Assembly (NCBI GenBank): GCA_945903635.1
Contig: CAMDOT010000045.1
Span: 1-32,352, forward strand
DNA: 32,352 nucleotides
From: Rhizobium sp. Q54
GTDB lineage: Bacteria > Pseudomonadota > Alphaproteobacteria > Reyranellales > Reyranellaceae
Direction of reading: 5' to 3'
Below, in pieces: positions 8,947 through 16,025 of the stretch (position 1 is its first letter; each line of letters opens with the position of its first letter). A program made the translations under genes and the position numbers. The notes beneath the pieces were generated by a model. That model made no database searches. It was not told the origin of the DNA and saw only the letters and a list, made by a program, of their open reading frames with translations.

Positions 8947-9885
8947 CCTCATGTCGCGCAGGTAGGTGTCGAGCGCCGGTGCCTGCTTGATCAGGCCGCG
9001 CTTCACCAGGAACGCCGCGAACGTCTCGTAGCGCGCCCGATCGAGGGCATAGGGATCGTCGGCGAGCAAAGGCAGGGTGTCCTTCCAGGCCAGGCGATTG
9101 AGCTCGTTGTCGAGGTCCTTGCCGAACGCGAAGAACGACCGCGACGCTTCGGCCGGATTGGCTTTTAGCCACGCCGTCGCCTCGGCGACCGCGGCCAGCA
9201 GCTTCTTCGTCCGGGCAACGTCGACGGTCTCGCGCTTGGCCACCACGATCAGCTCGTCGTAGACCGGCACGCCGTTCTTTTCGACCAGCCAGATCCGCCC
9301 CTTGGCCTTGTGCAGTTCCAGGTCGTTCAGCTCGAAATTGCGGAACGCCCCGATCACGCCATCGACCTGCTTGCTCATCAACGCCGTGGTGAGCGCGAAA
9401 TTGACGTTGATCAGCGTCACGTCCTTGAGCGTGAGGCCCGCGCTTTCGAGCATCGCACCCAGCAGCGCCTCGTCGAAGCCCGCGATCGAATAGCCGATCT
9501 TGCGGCCCTTGAAGTCGGCCAGGGTCTTCACCGGCCCGTCCTCCAGCGCGACCAGGGAATTGAGCGGCTGGGCGACGAGGACGCCGACGCGGACCAGCGG
9601 CAGCCCTTCGGCCACCAGCATCTGCAAAGTCGGCTGGTACGAAACGGCGTAATCGGCCTGGCCCGCCGCCACGAGCTTGGGCGGCGCGTTGGGATCGGCC
9701 GGCGCGATCAGTTCGACGTCCAACCCGTGCTTGGTGAAGATGCCCCGCTGTTTGGCCACGACCAGTGCGGCATGGTCCGGATTGACGAACCAGTCGAGCA
9801 GGACACGGGCCTTGTCCTGCGCCATTGCGGGCAGGGCCGTGCAGGCGAGTACCGCGGCCAGAATGGTCTGAATCAGGAAGCGCAT
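8944..9885 (-). CDS. thiY: Thiamine-precursor (HMP-type) ABC transporter, substrate-binding protein
   Basis: A 313-residue periplasmic NMT1/THI5-like binding protein. A Sec signal peptide (hydrophobic core, then LPAMAQD) is followed by VLLDWFVNPDHAALVVAKQ, the hallmark start of ThiY-type pyrimidine-binding proteins. It is thought to bind formylaminopyrimidine or HMP, precursors of thiamine pyrimidine. The AAGGAG on the minus strand is only 1 nt from the ATG at 9891 but 7 nt from the ATG at 9885, so I choose 9885. The 9891 ATG overlaps the permease stop (ATGA) and remains possible. It is the last gene of the riboswitch-led three-gene operon. Confidence 0.9.
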   Translation of the reverse strand: MRFLIQTILAAVLACTALPAMAQDKARVLLDWFVNPDHAALVVAKQRGIFTKHGLDVELIAPADPNAPPKLVAAGQADYAVSYQPTLQMLVAEGLPLVRVGVLVAQPLNSLVALEDGPVKTLADFKGRKIGYSIAGFDEALLGAMLESAGLTLKDVTLINVNFALTTALMSKQVDGVIGAFRNFELNDLELHKAKGRIWLVEKNGVPVYDELIVVAKRETVDVARTKKLLAAVAEATAWLKANPAEASRSFFAFGKDLDNELNRLAWKDTLPLLADDPYALDRARYETFAAFLVKRGLIKQAPALDTYLRDMR

Positions 9886-9887
9886 TG

Positions 9888-10625
9888 TCATTCTCCTTGA
9901 GGCGATTGCCAGGGAACCAGTCGGCGGGCGGCCCAGTCGGTCGCGTGATAGAGGGCGAGCCCGAGCAGGCACAACAGAACGAGGGCCGCGAAGGCGAGGG
10001 GTGTCTGCCCGCGCGCCAGCGATTGGGTCATCAGAAAGCCTAGCCCCGCACTGGCGCCCACCCATTCGCCGATCACCGCGCCGATCGGTGCGACGGCGGC
10101 AGCAATGCGCGCGCCCGAGGCGAAAGCGGGCAGGGCGGCGGGCAGGCGGATCTGCAGCAGCACCGCCCGCGGCGGGGCGTCCATGGTCTGCGCGAGGTCG
10201 AGCCAGCCGGGGTCGGTTCGGCGCAGCCCGTCGTAGAGCGTGCTGACCACCGGAAAGAAAATCACCAGCGCCGCCATCGCCACCTTGGAGGCCATGCCGT
10301 AGCCCAGCCACAGCACCAGCAGCGGCGCGATGGCGATCACCGGTATCGCCTGCGAGATGATGACGAGCGGCAGAGCCCAGCGCCGCCACCCGGCCGAGGC
10401 GGCGAAGACGACGGCAAGTGCTGCGCCGAGGATCAGACCCAGGACCAGCCCCAGAATCATCTCGGCCGCCGTCCAGGCTGCCTGTTCGATCAGCAGGTCG
10501 AAACGCTCGACCAGCACCACGGCGACCCGCGACGGCGGCGGCAGGATGTAGACCGGCACGCCGGTCGCCCACGCCAGCGCCTCCCAGGCGAGCAGCAGGC
10601 CGATCGCGGTGATCAGCGGCCTCAC
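9888..10625 (-). CDS. thiX: Thiamine-precursor ABC transporter, permease
   Basis: A 245-residue inner-membrane permease of the BPD/SsuC type with about six transmembrane segments. The cytoplasmic EAA-loop region is visible as MDAPPRAVLLQIRLPAALPAF followed by GARIAAAVAPIGAVIGEW, which contacts the ATPase. It starts with GTG at 10625, which overlaps the stop of the ATPase gene as GTGA. Its own stop overlaps an ATG of the binding-protein gene. These overlaps indicate translational coupling. The TPP riboswitch at the head of the operon fixes the thiamine context, as the permease family alone would not separate it from taurine or nitrate systems. Confidence 0.88.
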   Translation of the reverse strand: MRPLITAIGLLLAWEALAWATGVPVYILPPPSRVAVVLVERFDLLIEQAAWTAAEMILGLVLGLILGAALAVVFAASAGWRRWALPLVIISQAIPVIAIAPLLVLWLGYGMASKVAMAALVIFFPVVSTLYDGLRRTDPGWLDLAQTMDAPPRAVLLQIRLPAALPAFASGARIAAAVAPIGAVIGEWVGASAGLGFLMTQSLARGQTPLAFAALVLLCLLGLALYHATDWAARRLVPWQSPQGE

Positions 10626-11332
10626 GCGGCGCTCCGCAACTGCGCGATCAGCCGGCCCTGCAGGGCGAGCAATTCAGGGTCGGAGGCATCCCGCGGCACC
10701 GGCCCCGACGGCTCTATCGGCAGCTCCACGGTGAAGGGCGTTCCCGCCAGGACGCGGACCTGGTGGCCGAGCCTCAGCGCCTCGAGGGGATCGTGCGTCA
10801 CCAGCACGACCGTCCGGCCGGCGAGCAGCCGCGCCGCCAGGTCCTGCAATTCCAGCCGTGTGACCGCATCGAGGTGGCCGAACGGCTCATCCATCAGGAC
10901 CACAGACCGGTCTTCGCAGAGTGTGCGGGCGAGCGCCGCGCGTTGGCGCATGCCGGCGGAGAGCGCGTCGGGCCGGTCGCCCAGTCGGTCGCCGAGGCCT
11001 ACTTCGGTGAGCAGGGCGCGCGCCCGCGGTTCGGCGGCGCGGAGTGCTGCCGCATCGCCGCGCAGGCGGTAGCCCAGCAGGACATTGCCCAGGATATCGA
11101 GCCAGGGCAGCAGCAGGTCGCGTTGCGCCATGTAGGCCAATGGCTCGGCCCGCTCCGTGCCGGGCAGGAGGCCGGCCAGCCAGCGCAGCAGCGATGTCTT
11201 GCCCACGCCGCTGCGCCCCAGCAGGCACGTCGTCCGGCCGGCCGGAAACTCCAGCGCGAGGTCGGTCGCCACCACGCGATCGCCAAAGGCGATGCGCGCG
11301 CCGCGCACGGAAAGGGGAGGAGAAGCCACCAC
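10622..11332 (-). CDS. thiZ: Thiamine-precursor ABC transporter, ATP-binding protein
   Basis: A 236-residue ABC ATPase. Walker A is GRSGVGKT (39-46), the signature is LSAGMRQR and Walker B is VVLMDEPFGHLD, followed by an H-loop LVTHDPLEA. It powers import by the ThiXY partners. The start is GTG at 11332, with a second GTG codon directly after it. No good Shine-Dalgarno sequence is visible. The start lies a few bases downstream of the TPP aptamer, so initiation itself may be the regulated step. It is the first gene of the operon thiZ-thiX-thiY. Confidence 0.88.
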   Translation of the reverse strand: MVASPPLSVRGARIAFGDRVVATDLALEFPAGRTTCLLGRSGVGKTSLLRWLAGLLPGTERAEPLAYMAQRDLLLPWLDILGNVLLGYRLRGDAAALRAAEPRARALLTEVGLGDRLGDRPDALSAGMRQRAALARTLCEDRSVVLMDEPFGHLDAVTRLELQDLAARLLAGRTVVLVTHDPLEALRLGHQVRVLAGTPFTVELPIEPSGPVPRDASDPELLALQGRLIAQLRSAA

Positions 11333-11337
11333 GAAGT

Positions 11338-11424
11338 CACCAGTCCCTACGCCGGCATTAACCGGATCAGGTTCCCGGGGTCGTTCTTGCGAACCTCTCA
11401 GCCGCGGCGCGGCTCCCCCCGATG
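11338..11424 (-). ncRNA. TPP riboswitch (THI element)
   Basis: Read on the minus strand, the segment contains the conserved aptamer blocks in order: GGCTGAGAGG (pyrimidine-sensing, about 11394-11404), ACCTGATCCGGTTAATGCC (pyrophosphate-sensing helices, about 11355-11373) and GCGTAGGGA closing the 3' side. These match the canonical TPP aptamer. It precedes thiZ by only about 6 nt, with no room for a separate intrinsic terminator. Ligand binding therefore most likely blocks translation initiation. This is inference, as no anti-SD helix was computed. The ends are approximate. Confidence 0.94.
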
Positions 11425-11513
11425 ATAGGCCCGCACTATGGGAAGCGACCCGTTGTCACGCAAGTGTCTTGCGCCTGAAGTGTCTTGAGTTTGACGAAAT
11501 CGGGCTCTATCCC

Positions 11514-12011
11514 ATGATCATGGCATTCGCAGGCTTCCACCGTCGGCTCGGCCGTCGGCTCTTTTTCGCCGCCCCCTTCGCCCTGGCGGCCGGCGCCGCG
11601 GCGGCGCAGGGCGCCGACATCAAGTTCAAGCGCTCGTCGCTGGTCATCGAGACCGGCGGGCGCGAACTCAAGTTCGAGGTCGACCTCGCGACAAACGACG
11701 CCGAGCGCTCGCACGGCCTGATGTTCCGCAAGAGCCTCGGCCCCTACGAAGGCATGCTGTTCGACTTCTACCAGGAGGCGCCGGTCAGCTTCTGGATGAA
11801 GAACACCCTGATCCCGCTCGACATGATCTTCATCGCCGCCGACGGGACGATCCGGCACATCCATTCCAACGCCGTGCCGTTGTCGACCGACACCATCCCC
11901 AGCCAGTTCCCGGTGCGCGGCGTGCTCGAAATCAATGGCGGCAGCGCCAAGCTGCTGGGCATCAAGGTCGGCGACAAGGTGAAGAACCCGATCTTCGGCA
12001 ACGCCGGCTAG
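11514..12011 (+). CDS. DUF192 family exported protein
   Basis: A 165-residue protein. An N-terminal signal peptide (RRLGRRLFFAAPFALAAGAA then AAQG) predicts export, and the paired arginines give it a mildly Tat-like look. The mature part is a DUF192 domain with ERSHGLMFRKSLGPYEGMLF, then VSFWMKNTLIPLDMIFI and GVLEINGGSAKLLGIKVGD, the family's conserved blocks. The function of DUF192 is unknown. Two ATGs (11514, 11520) are possible and I took the first. It is divergent from the thi operon and convergent with the DUF4166 gene, with stops 4 bp apart. Confidence 0.88.
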   Translation: MIMAFAGFHRRLGRRLFFAAPFALAAGAAAAQGADIKFKRSSLVIETGGRELKFEVDLATNDAERSHGLMFRKSLGPYEGMLFDFYQEAPVSFWMKNTLIPLDMIFIAADGTIRHIHSNAVPLSTDTIPSQFPVRGVLEINGGSAKLLGIKVGDKVKNPIFGNAG

Positions 12012-12015
12012 GATG

Positions 12016-12588
12016 TCAGCGGGCCAGCCAGCCTCGGTAGCGAACGATGAGGCCGGTAAAGGGATGGCTGATTTCGACATGAAAACGAAACCGGCCATTC
12101 TCGGTAGCCTCATACGAAGCTGATCGCGGGCCAAGCCACATGGGAAGGGGAATCCCGAAGGCGCTCCAGCGGCGCAGGATGAGCGACAACCGGCCGTCTC
12201 CCGGAACAAGTGCCATGGCAAAGGTCAGTGGGCCGAAACGCTCGCTAAGCAACCCCTCGGATCGCCCTCGACCAGCAAACTGACGGCTGGAAAAGGACGC
12301 GTTGCCGAAAGTCCTGGTCCATGTCTCGCCATCGTTCGATGCCTCGAAGCGCACGCCGATTGCCACATCTTCTGCCGCAGCGGGAAAGCCGAAAATCCAC
12401 GCCGCCAGACGCGCCATCGCTCCTCGCCCCCGTTCGACGCTTGCCCGTCCGCTTGCCGACGCCGTGCCACCGATATCGTGCATGTCGCGGATCTCGACAG
12501 GAAGGCTTTTCCAGGCCGTTCCGAGGATGCGTGCATAGAGCGGGGAAGGGCCGGGCGCAGCATCCCTGACAGTAAGGCCGCCACTCAT
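12016..12588 (-). CDS. DUF4166 domain protein
   Basis: A 190-residue soluble protein of the DUF4166 family. Family-like features are SPLYARILGTAWKSLPVEIRD near the N-terminus, the hydrophobic-aromatic block AAWIFGFP, WTRTFGNASFSS around the middle, and FHVEISHPFTGLIVRYRGWL at the C-terminus. In other genomes the domain is often found beside or fused to redox or NAD-binding proteins, and its activity is not known. The ATG overlaps the stop of the upstream DCC-family gene (ATGA, 12585-12588), so the two are translated together. Confidence 0.8.
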   Translation of the reverse strand: MSGGLTVRDAAPGPSPLYARILGTAWKSLPVEIRDMHDIGGTASASGRASVERGRGAMARLAAWIFGFPAAAEDVAIGVRFEASNDGETWTRTFGNASFSSRQFAGRGRSEGLLSERFGPLTFAMALVPGDGRLSLILRRWSAFGIPLPMWLGPRSASYEATENGRFRFHVEISHPFTGLIVRYRGWLAR

Positions 12589-13037
12589 CCGATGAACCGA
12601 TCTGCTTCGGACGGATCGGGCAAGTAGCAGGTCTCTCGCACGCCAAACCAGCGCAGCCGGTTGCGGGCGACGATTTCATAGAGCCAATCGCGGAGCGGTC
12701 GCGGCAGCAGCCGCGCGACCGAGACGAGGGACCAGGGAAACCCAAGCCTTTCGAAAACCCGGATGGAGCCTTCCGATTTGAGCCAGGCCTGTCCGCCTTC
12801 GACGAGGATGTTGGTTTCGTAGTCGACGGGGTTCAGGCCAAAATGCGTATAGAGGGCCGCGCCGAGCGGACTCTGCGCGGCCATGAGCCGGAAGTGGCGA
12901 TGTCGATCGGTCCGAAGAATGAATTGGGCGAAGCTCGAGCAGAGAACGCAGTTGCCGTCGAAAATGAGAATCGGACGGTCGTCGGGAAAAGCAGGGACTG
13001 CCGGGTCGCCTCGGTAGCTGAACGCTTCGCGATCCAT
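12585..13037 (-). CDS. DCC-family (DUF393) thiol-disulfide oxidoreductase-like protein
   Basis: A 150-residue protein with the diagnostic start ILIFDGNCVLCSSFAQFIL (DxxCxxC), a thioredoxin-like pair of cysteines. The C-terminus has NRLRWFGVRETCYLPDPSEADRF, also typical of the DCC family. A role in thiol-disulfide exchange is predicted from the family but not established. It heads a two-gene unit with the DUF4166 gene through a 4-bp overlap. The methyltransferase gene lies 32 bp upstream on the same strand. Confidence 0.87.
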   Translation of the reverse strand: MDREAFSYRGDPAVPAFPDDRPILIFDGNCVLCSSFAQFILRTDRHRHFRLMAAQSPLGAALYTHFGLNPVDYETNILVEGGQAWLKSEGSIRVFERLGFPWSLVSVARLLPRPLRDWLYEIVARNRLRWFGVRETCYLPDPSEADRFIG

Positions 13038-13069
13038 GTCGGCTTATTACAACCTGTCGGGTCGGACCT

Positions 13070-13729
13070 CTAGCGCTTCAACGCACAGGTCATGCCGTCG
13101 CCGACCGCGAACAGCACGAGATCGACGCGCTCGTCCGACTTGAGCTTGGCGTTGAGTGTCCGGATCGCCATCGTGTCGGCATCGACGTGCGCGTTGTCCG
13201 AGACCCATCCGCGCCACAGCACGTTGTCGATCAGCACCAGCCCGCCCGGCCGCACGAGCTTCAGGCAGCGCTCGTAGTAGGCGTCATAGTCGTCCTTGTT
13301 GGCGTCTATGAAGGCGAGGTCGAGCTGGCCGGTAAGCCCCTGGGCCAGCAGCCAGTCGAGCGTGCCCAGCGCCGGTCCGATGGTGAGCTCGATGCGGCTT
13401 TCGATACCGGCTTCCTTCCAGGCGCGCCGCGCGACCCTGGTCCAGGTCTCGCTCACGTCGCAGCACCAGAGCTTGCCGTCCGGGGGCAGGGCTTCGGCGA
13501 TGCAGAGCGCGGAGTAGCCGGTGAAGGTGCCGACTTCGACGGCCCGCCGGGCGCCGATCGCGCGCGCCAGCAGGCCGATCTGCTGGCCCTGGTGGGGCGA
13601 GATCTGCATGTTGGCCTGAGGCAGTTGGGCCGTCTCCGCGCGCAACCGGCGTTTCACGTCGCTTTCACGCAGCCAGTTGTCGTCGACATAGTCGGCCAGC
13701 GCGCCGTCGATCTTTGCCCAGCTCTTCAT
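13070..13729 (-). CDS. Class I SAM-dependent O-methyltransferase (CCoAOMT-like)
   Basis: A 219-residue methyltransferase of the family-3 O-methyltransferases. The SAM site is VEVGTFTGYSALCIAEALP. It is followed by the acidic loop WCCDVSE, the metal and substrate segment LAFIDANKDDYDAYYE, and GGLVLIDNVLWRGWV. In this family a divalent metal positions a catechol-like hydroxyl for methylation; the natural substrate is unknown here. A good AAGGA lies 7 nt upstream of the ATG. Just upstream is the long inverted repeat at 13819-13890, so its transcript probably starts between the repeat and 13730. Confidence 0.9.
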   Translation of the reverse strand: MKSWAKIDGALADYVDDNWLRESDVKRRLRAETAQLPQANMQISPHQGQQIGLLARAIGARRAVEVGTFTGYSALCIAEALPPDGKLWCCDVSETWTRVARRAWKEAGIESRIELTIGPALGTLDWLLAQGLTGQLDLAFIDANKDDYDAYYERCLKLVRPGGLVLIDNVLWRGWVSDNAHVDADTMAIRTLNAKLKSDERVDLVLFAVGDGMTCALKR

Positions 13730-14153
13730 GATGTTTCCTTTGGCTCCTTTCTTTGCTTACTACGCACGGCTCGATCAAGGCCGCAGCACAGCCCGACTCC
13801 GGACGGAGCATGGCCATTTTGTCATCCCGAGCGCAGCGAGGGATCCTTGCTCAGGGCTTCAAAGATCCCTCGCTGCGCTCGGGATGACAACAAGCCTCGG
13901 GGTGACAGCCATTTTGTAAGCAGCTGTTCGGTCCCGGACTAGTGAGCGGGCGGCTCGGCCTTTGAAGACAGGCCTCGTGTGATGATATCGAAAACCTAAG
14001 CTGAATCTGACTTAACCTGCAACTTTTTGATTGCAAGTCTGCCTTGTATATTTTGCCGGGCTGCTAGCAGTGCATGCAAAGGCCTGGTGCAAGGGGTGCT
14101 CGATTACCCCGCAGGTCATCGCCCTTGTGCTCGAGAAGCGCCACGTTGGCCCT
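13730..14153. other. Intergenic region holding an inverted-repeat element
   Basis: A 424-bp gap between the divergent O-methyltransferase and NTF2-like genes. Its main content is the long inverted repeat at 13819-13890 with flanking 10-bp direct repeats. Positions 13940-14060 are AT-richer than the neighbourhood and could contain the promoter for the plus-strand gene, but I see no convincing -35/-10 pair and no gene. Confidence 0.6.
13819..13890. repeat. Perfect 27-bp inverted repeat (REP/MITE-like hairpin element)
   Basis: The left arm is 13819-13845 and the right arm is 13864-13890; they are exact reverse complements over 27 bp with an 18-nt spacer. The arm core reads CATCCCGAGCGCAGCGAGGG, a motif I associate with dispersed palindromic repeats in several alphaproteobacterial genomes. 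GCCATTTTGT occurs on both sides (13813-13822 and 13908-13917). A degraded extra arm fragment, CTCGGGGTGACA, lies at about 13896-13907. No other copy is seen in this window. It may act as a bidirectional transcript end or be a non-autonomous mobile element. Confidence 0.9.
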
Positions 14154-14522
14154 ATGAACAACATGAACGCCTTTGTCGAAAAATACATCTCGATCTGGAA
14201 CGAAGCGGACACGACGGCACGCCGCCAGCGCATCCGTGAACTGTGGGTCGAGGATGCGCAGCACCTGGCGCGGACCCTCGAAGCGGTCGGCTATGACGGC
14301 ATCGAGACCCGCGTCACCAACGCCTACGAGAAGTGGGGGAAAGAAAAGGGCTGCGTGTTCCGCCTTCGTGACGGCGTCGATGGCCATCACGGCACGATCA
14401 AGCTCCGCTGGGAAATGCTGCCAGCCGGGGGCGGGGAGGTGATCTCGGTCGGCTTCGATTTCCTGGTGCTGGCCGGGGATGGCCGCATCAAGACCGGCTA
14501 CCAGTTCATCGAAGCCCAGTGA
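14154..14522 (+). CDS. NTF2-like / SnoaL-fold protein
   Basis: A 122-residue protein beginning MNNMNAFVEKYISIWNEADTTARRQRIRELW, the classic first helices of the NTF2/SnoaL cone fold. Further typical elements are YDGIETRVTNAYEKW and VISVGFDFLVLAGDGRIKTGYQF. Such proteins are isomerases, hydrolases or ligand binders, and no catalytic residues can be assigned here. ATGs at 14154 and 14163 are both possible. The frame is open further upstream but the extra residues do not fit the fold. It is convergent with the DUF2237 gene, stops 8 bp apart. Confidence 0.82.
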   Translation: MNNMNAFVEKYISIWNEADTTARRQRIRELWVEDAQHLARTLEAVGYDGIETRVTNAYEKWGKEKGCVFRLRDGVDGHHGTIKLRWEMLPAGGGEVISVGFDFLVLAGDGRIKTGYQFIEAQ

Positions 14523-14530
14523 GGACGGAA

Positions 14531-14938
14531 CTAGTGAGGGCGGAAGGCGTGCTTCTTCAGCTTGTCGAGCGACACGACGCGGAGCGTCGCGGCATGGGTC
14601 GCCTCGAGCACGACCTGGGGCGCGACGCCGGCATCGAGCGCCTCCTTCCAGCGTGAGGCGCAGAGGCACCAGCGGTCGCCGGGCGCGAGACCGGCGAAGC
14701 CATACTGCGGCATCGCGGTGCTGAGGTCGTTGCCGTGGGCCTTGGAGAAGGCGAGGAATTCCACGCTCGTGACGACGCAAACCGTGTGAAGGCCGAGGTC
14801 TTCGGCGCCGGTGTTGCAGCAGCCGTCGCGATAGAAGCCCGTGACAGGCTGCATGGAGCAGGACTGCAGGGCGCCGCCCAGGACATTGACGGAGGGAGCG
14901 CGGCCGGGACGGCCTTCTTCGGGCGTTTGATCGAACAT
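14531..14938 (-). CDS. DUF2237 family protein
   Basis: A 135-residue cysteine-rich protein matching DUF2237 along its length: VNVLGGALQSCS, then TGFYRDGCCNTGAEDLGLHT, FSKAHGNDLSTAMPQYGF, PGDRWCLCASRWKEALDAG and PQVVLEATHAATL. The conserved cysteines in SCS, GCCN and WCLCA suggest metal or cluster binding, but the family has no defined function. The ATG at 14938 begins MFDQTPEEGRPG. The frame continues open upstream across the tRNA-Pro gene, which cannot be coding. Likely soluble and cytoplasmic. Confidence 0.88.
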   Translation of the reverse strand: MFDQTPEEGRPGRAPSVNVLGGALQSCSMQPVTGFYRDGCCNTGAEDLGLHTVCVVTSVEFLAFSKAHGNDLSTAMPQYGFAGLAPGDRWCLCASRWKEALDAGVAPQVVLEATHAATLRVVSLDKLKKHAFRPH

Positions 14939-15021
14939 GGGGCAGTGTAGCACCCTGAAATTGCCCTTTCGAGGGGGCCGGGGCACTGGTAGAACCCCTC
15001 GCGTCAACGAGGAGTTTGCGG

Positions 15022-15098
15022 CGGGGCGTAGCGCAGTCTGGTAGCGCGTCTGCCTTGGGCGCAGAAGGTCGTCGGTTCGAATCCGGCCGCCCCGACCA
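15022..15098 (+). tRNA. tRNA-Pro (anticodon TGG)
   Basis: A full cloverleaf: acceptor CGGGGCG/CGCCCCG, D-stem GCGC/GCGC, anticodon stem TCTGC/GCAGA around loop CTTGGGC (anticodon TGG), T-arm with TTCGAAT, discriminator A and encoded CCA. 77 nt. It sits 44 bp upstream of the NDUFS4-like gene on the same strand. Confidence 0.97.
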
Positions 15099-15142
15099 AG
15101 CCCCGCCTGACCGAAGCGCGTGTCGATGGAGAAACGGCGTTC

Positions 15143-15445
15143 ATGCAGGTCCGAATCTACAAGCCCGCCAAGACGGCGATGCAGTCCGGCCAGGCCAATA
15201 CCCATGAATGGGTGCTCGAACCCGAGCCCTCGCCGAAACAGGTCGACCCGCTGATGGGCTGGACCAGCTCGCGCGACACCATGATCCAGGTCCAGCTGCG
15301 TTTCCCGACCCTCGACGAGGCCAAGGCGCATGCCGAGAAGAACGGCTGGCAGTACCGTGTGGAACTGCCTCATACACGGCCGGTCCGGCCCAAGGCCTAT
15401 GCCGACAATTTCGCCTTCAACCGGCTGGGACGCTGGACGCACTGA
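15143..15445 (+). CDS. NADH:ubiquinone oxidoreductase accessory subunit, NDUFS4-like (ETC complex I subunit)
   Basis: A 100-residue homologue of the mitochondrial 18-kDa/NDUFS4 subunit. It opens with MQVRIYKPAKTAMQSG, the family's typical start, followed by THEWVLEPEP, then GWTSSRDTMIQVQLRFPTLDEA, and ends PKAYADNFAFNRLGRWTH. The family is confined to Alphaproteobacteria and mitochondria. It sits on the peripheral arm of complex I near the N module and aids assembly or stability. It has no signal peptide or membrane segment. It lies between two tRNA genes, away from any nuo cluster, as is usual for this accessory gene. Confidence 0.93.
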   Translation: MQVRIYKPAKTAMQSGQANTHEWVLEPEPSPKQVDPLMGWTSSRDTMIQVQLRFPTLDEAKAHAEKNGWQYRVELPHTRPVRPKAYADNFAFNRLGRWTH

Positions 15446-15484
15446 CGGCGAAGCAGCCGTTGGCGTGTGCTATTCTGCCGATAC

Positions 15485-15560
15485 GGGCCCGTAGCTCAGG
15501 GGATAGAGCACCTGCCTTCTAAGCTGGTGGTCGCTGGTTCGAATCCAGCCGGGCTCGCCA
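15485..15560 (+). tRNA. tRNA-Arg (anticodon TCT)
   Basis: Acceptor GGGCCCG pairs with CGGGCTC (one G-U), the D-stem is GCTC/GAGC, the anticodon loop CTTCTAA gives TCT, the T-stem is GCTGG/CCAGC around TTCGAAT, and discriminator G precedes CCA. 76 nt. The anticodon stem CCTGC/GCTGG has a central T-T mismatch. A remnant gene on the minus strand overlaps the 3' half. Confidence 0.95.
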
Positions 15561-15905
15561 ATCGCCTTTGTTGCCCTGCCGCTGCTCAGGCGTGATCAGG
15601 GCGGAGGATTCCAGGAACTTGCGGGTCTCAGGCTGCTTTTCGATGGCGGCTTTGCCGTGGACCACAAGTTGGTAGAGGCGGCCGCGCGACCAGTAGATCC
15701 GAGTGACCGCGACATTGCCGTTGGCCTGTACCACCGCATATTCGCGACCCTTAGCCCGGCCCAGTTGCACCTTCTTTTCGTCCCGGACGGTGTTGCCCGA
15801 GGCGGAGCCGTTCCGGACCTGGTTGAGGATGACATCGGCCATGGCTCTTTTGGTCACGCTCGCTGGATAGTCGACAGCTACGTGGCGCAGACCCTGGCCG
15901 ACGCC
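15519..15905 (-). pseudogene. Remnant of a conserved protein, 5' truncated and reading antisense into tRNA-Arg
   Basis: In one minus-strand frame, HVAVDYPASVTKRAMADVIL is followed by GREYAVVQANGNVAVTRIYW, GRLYQLVVHGKA and ETRKFLESSALITPEQ. This looks like the C-terminal half of a widespread domain ending in a 'GRLYQLxVxG...FLxSF' pattern. Similarity begins upstream of the first usable starts (GTG 15857, ATG 15842), yet an in-frame TGA lies at 15906-15908, so the N-terminal half is missing. At the other end the frame continues antisense through the tRNA gene to a stop at 15519, giving the tail DWRARLDSNQRPPA, known from tRNA-antisense translations. I therefore treat it as decayed. A short living gene from 15842 or 15857 cannot be excluded. 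Confidence 0.5.
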
Positions 15906-16025
15906 TCAAAGGCCGGCCTCGGCAAGGTCGCCTTCGTCAGCGAACCGGAGAGGTAAGGACACTCGACCTGGCGCATGCCTGCGCCAACGATTGCGGACCG
16001 CACCGATATCGCTAACGTTGCCGGC

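Noticed and set aside
13728..13919. Short plus-strand frame through the inverted repeat
   Set aside because: It is made largely of the palindromic element and has no protein similarity.
15001..15442. Minus-strand upstream extension of the DUF2237 frame across tRNA-Pro and the NDUFS4-like gene
   Set aside because: The extension overlaps a clear tRNA and a recognised gene on the other strand. DUF2237 similarity starts at the ATG at 14938.
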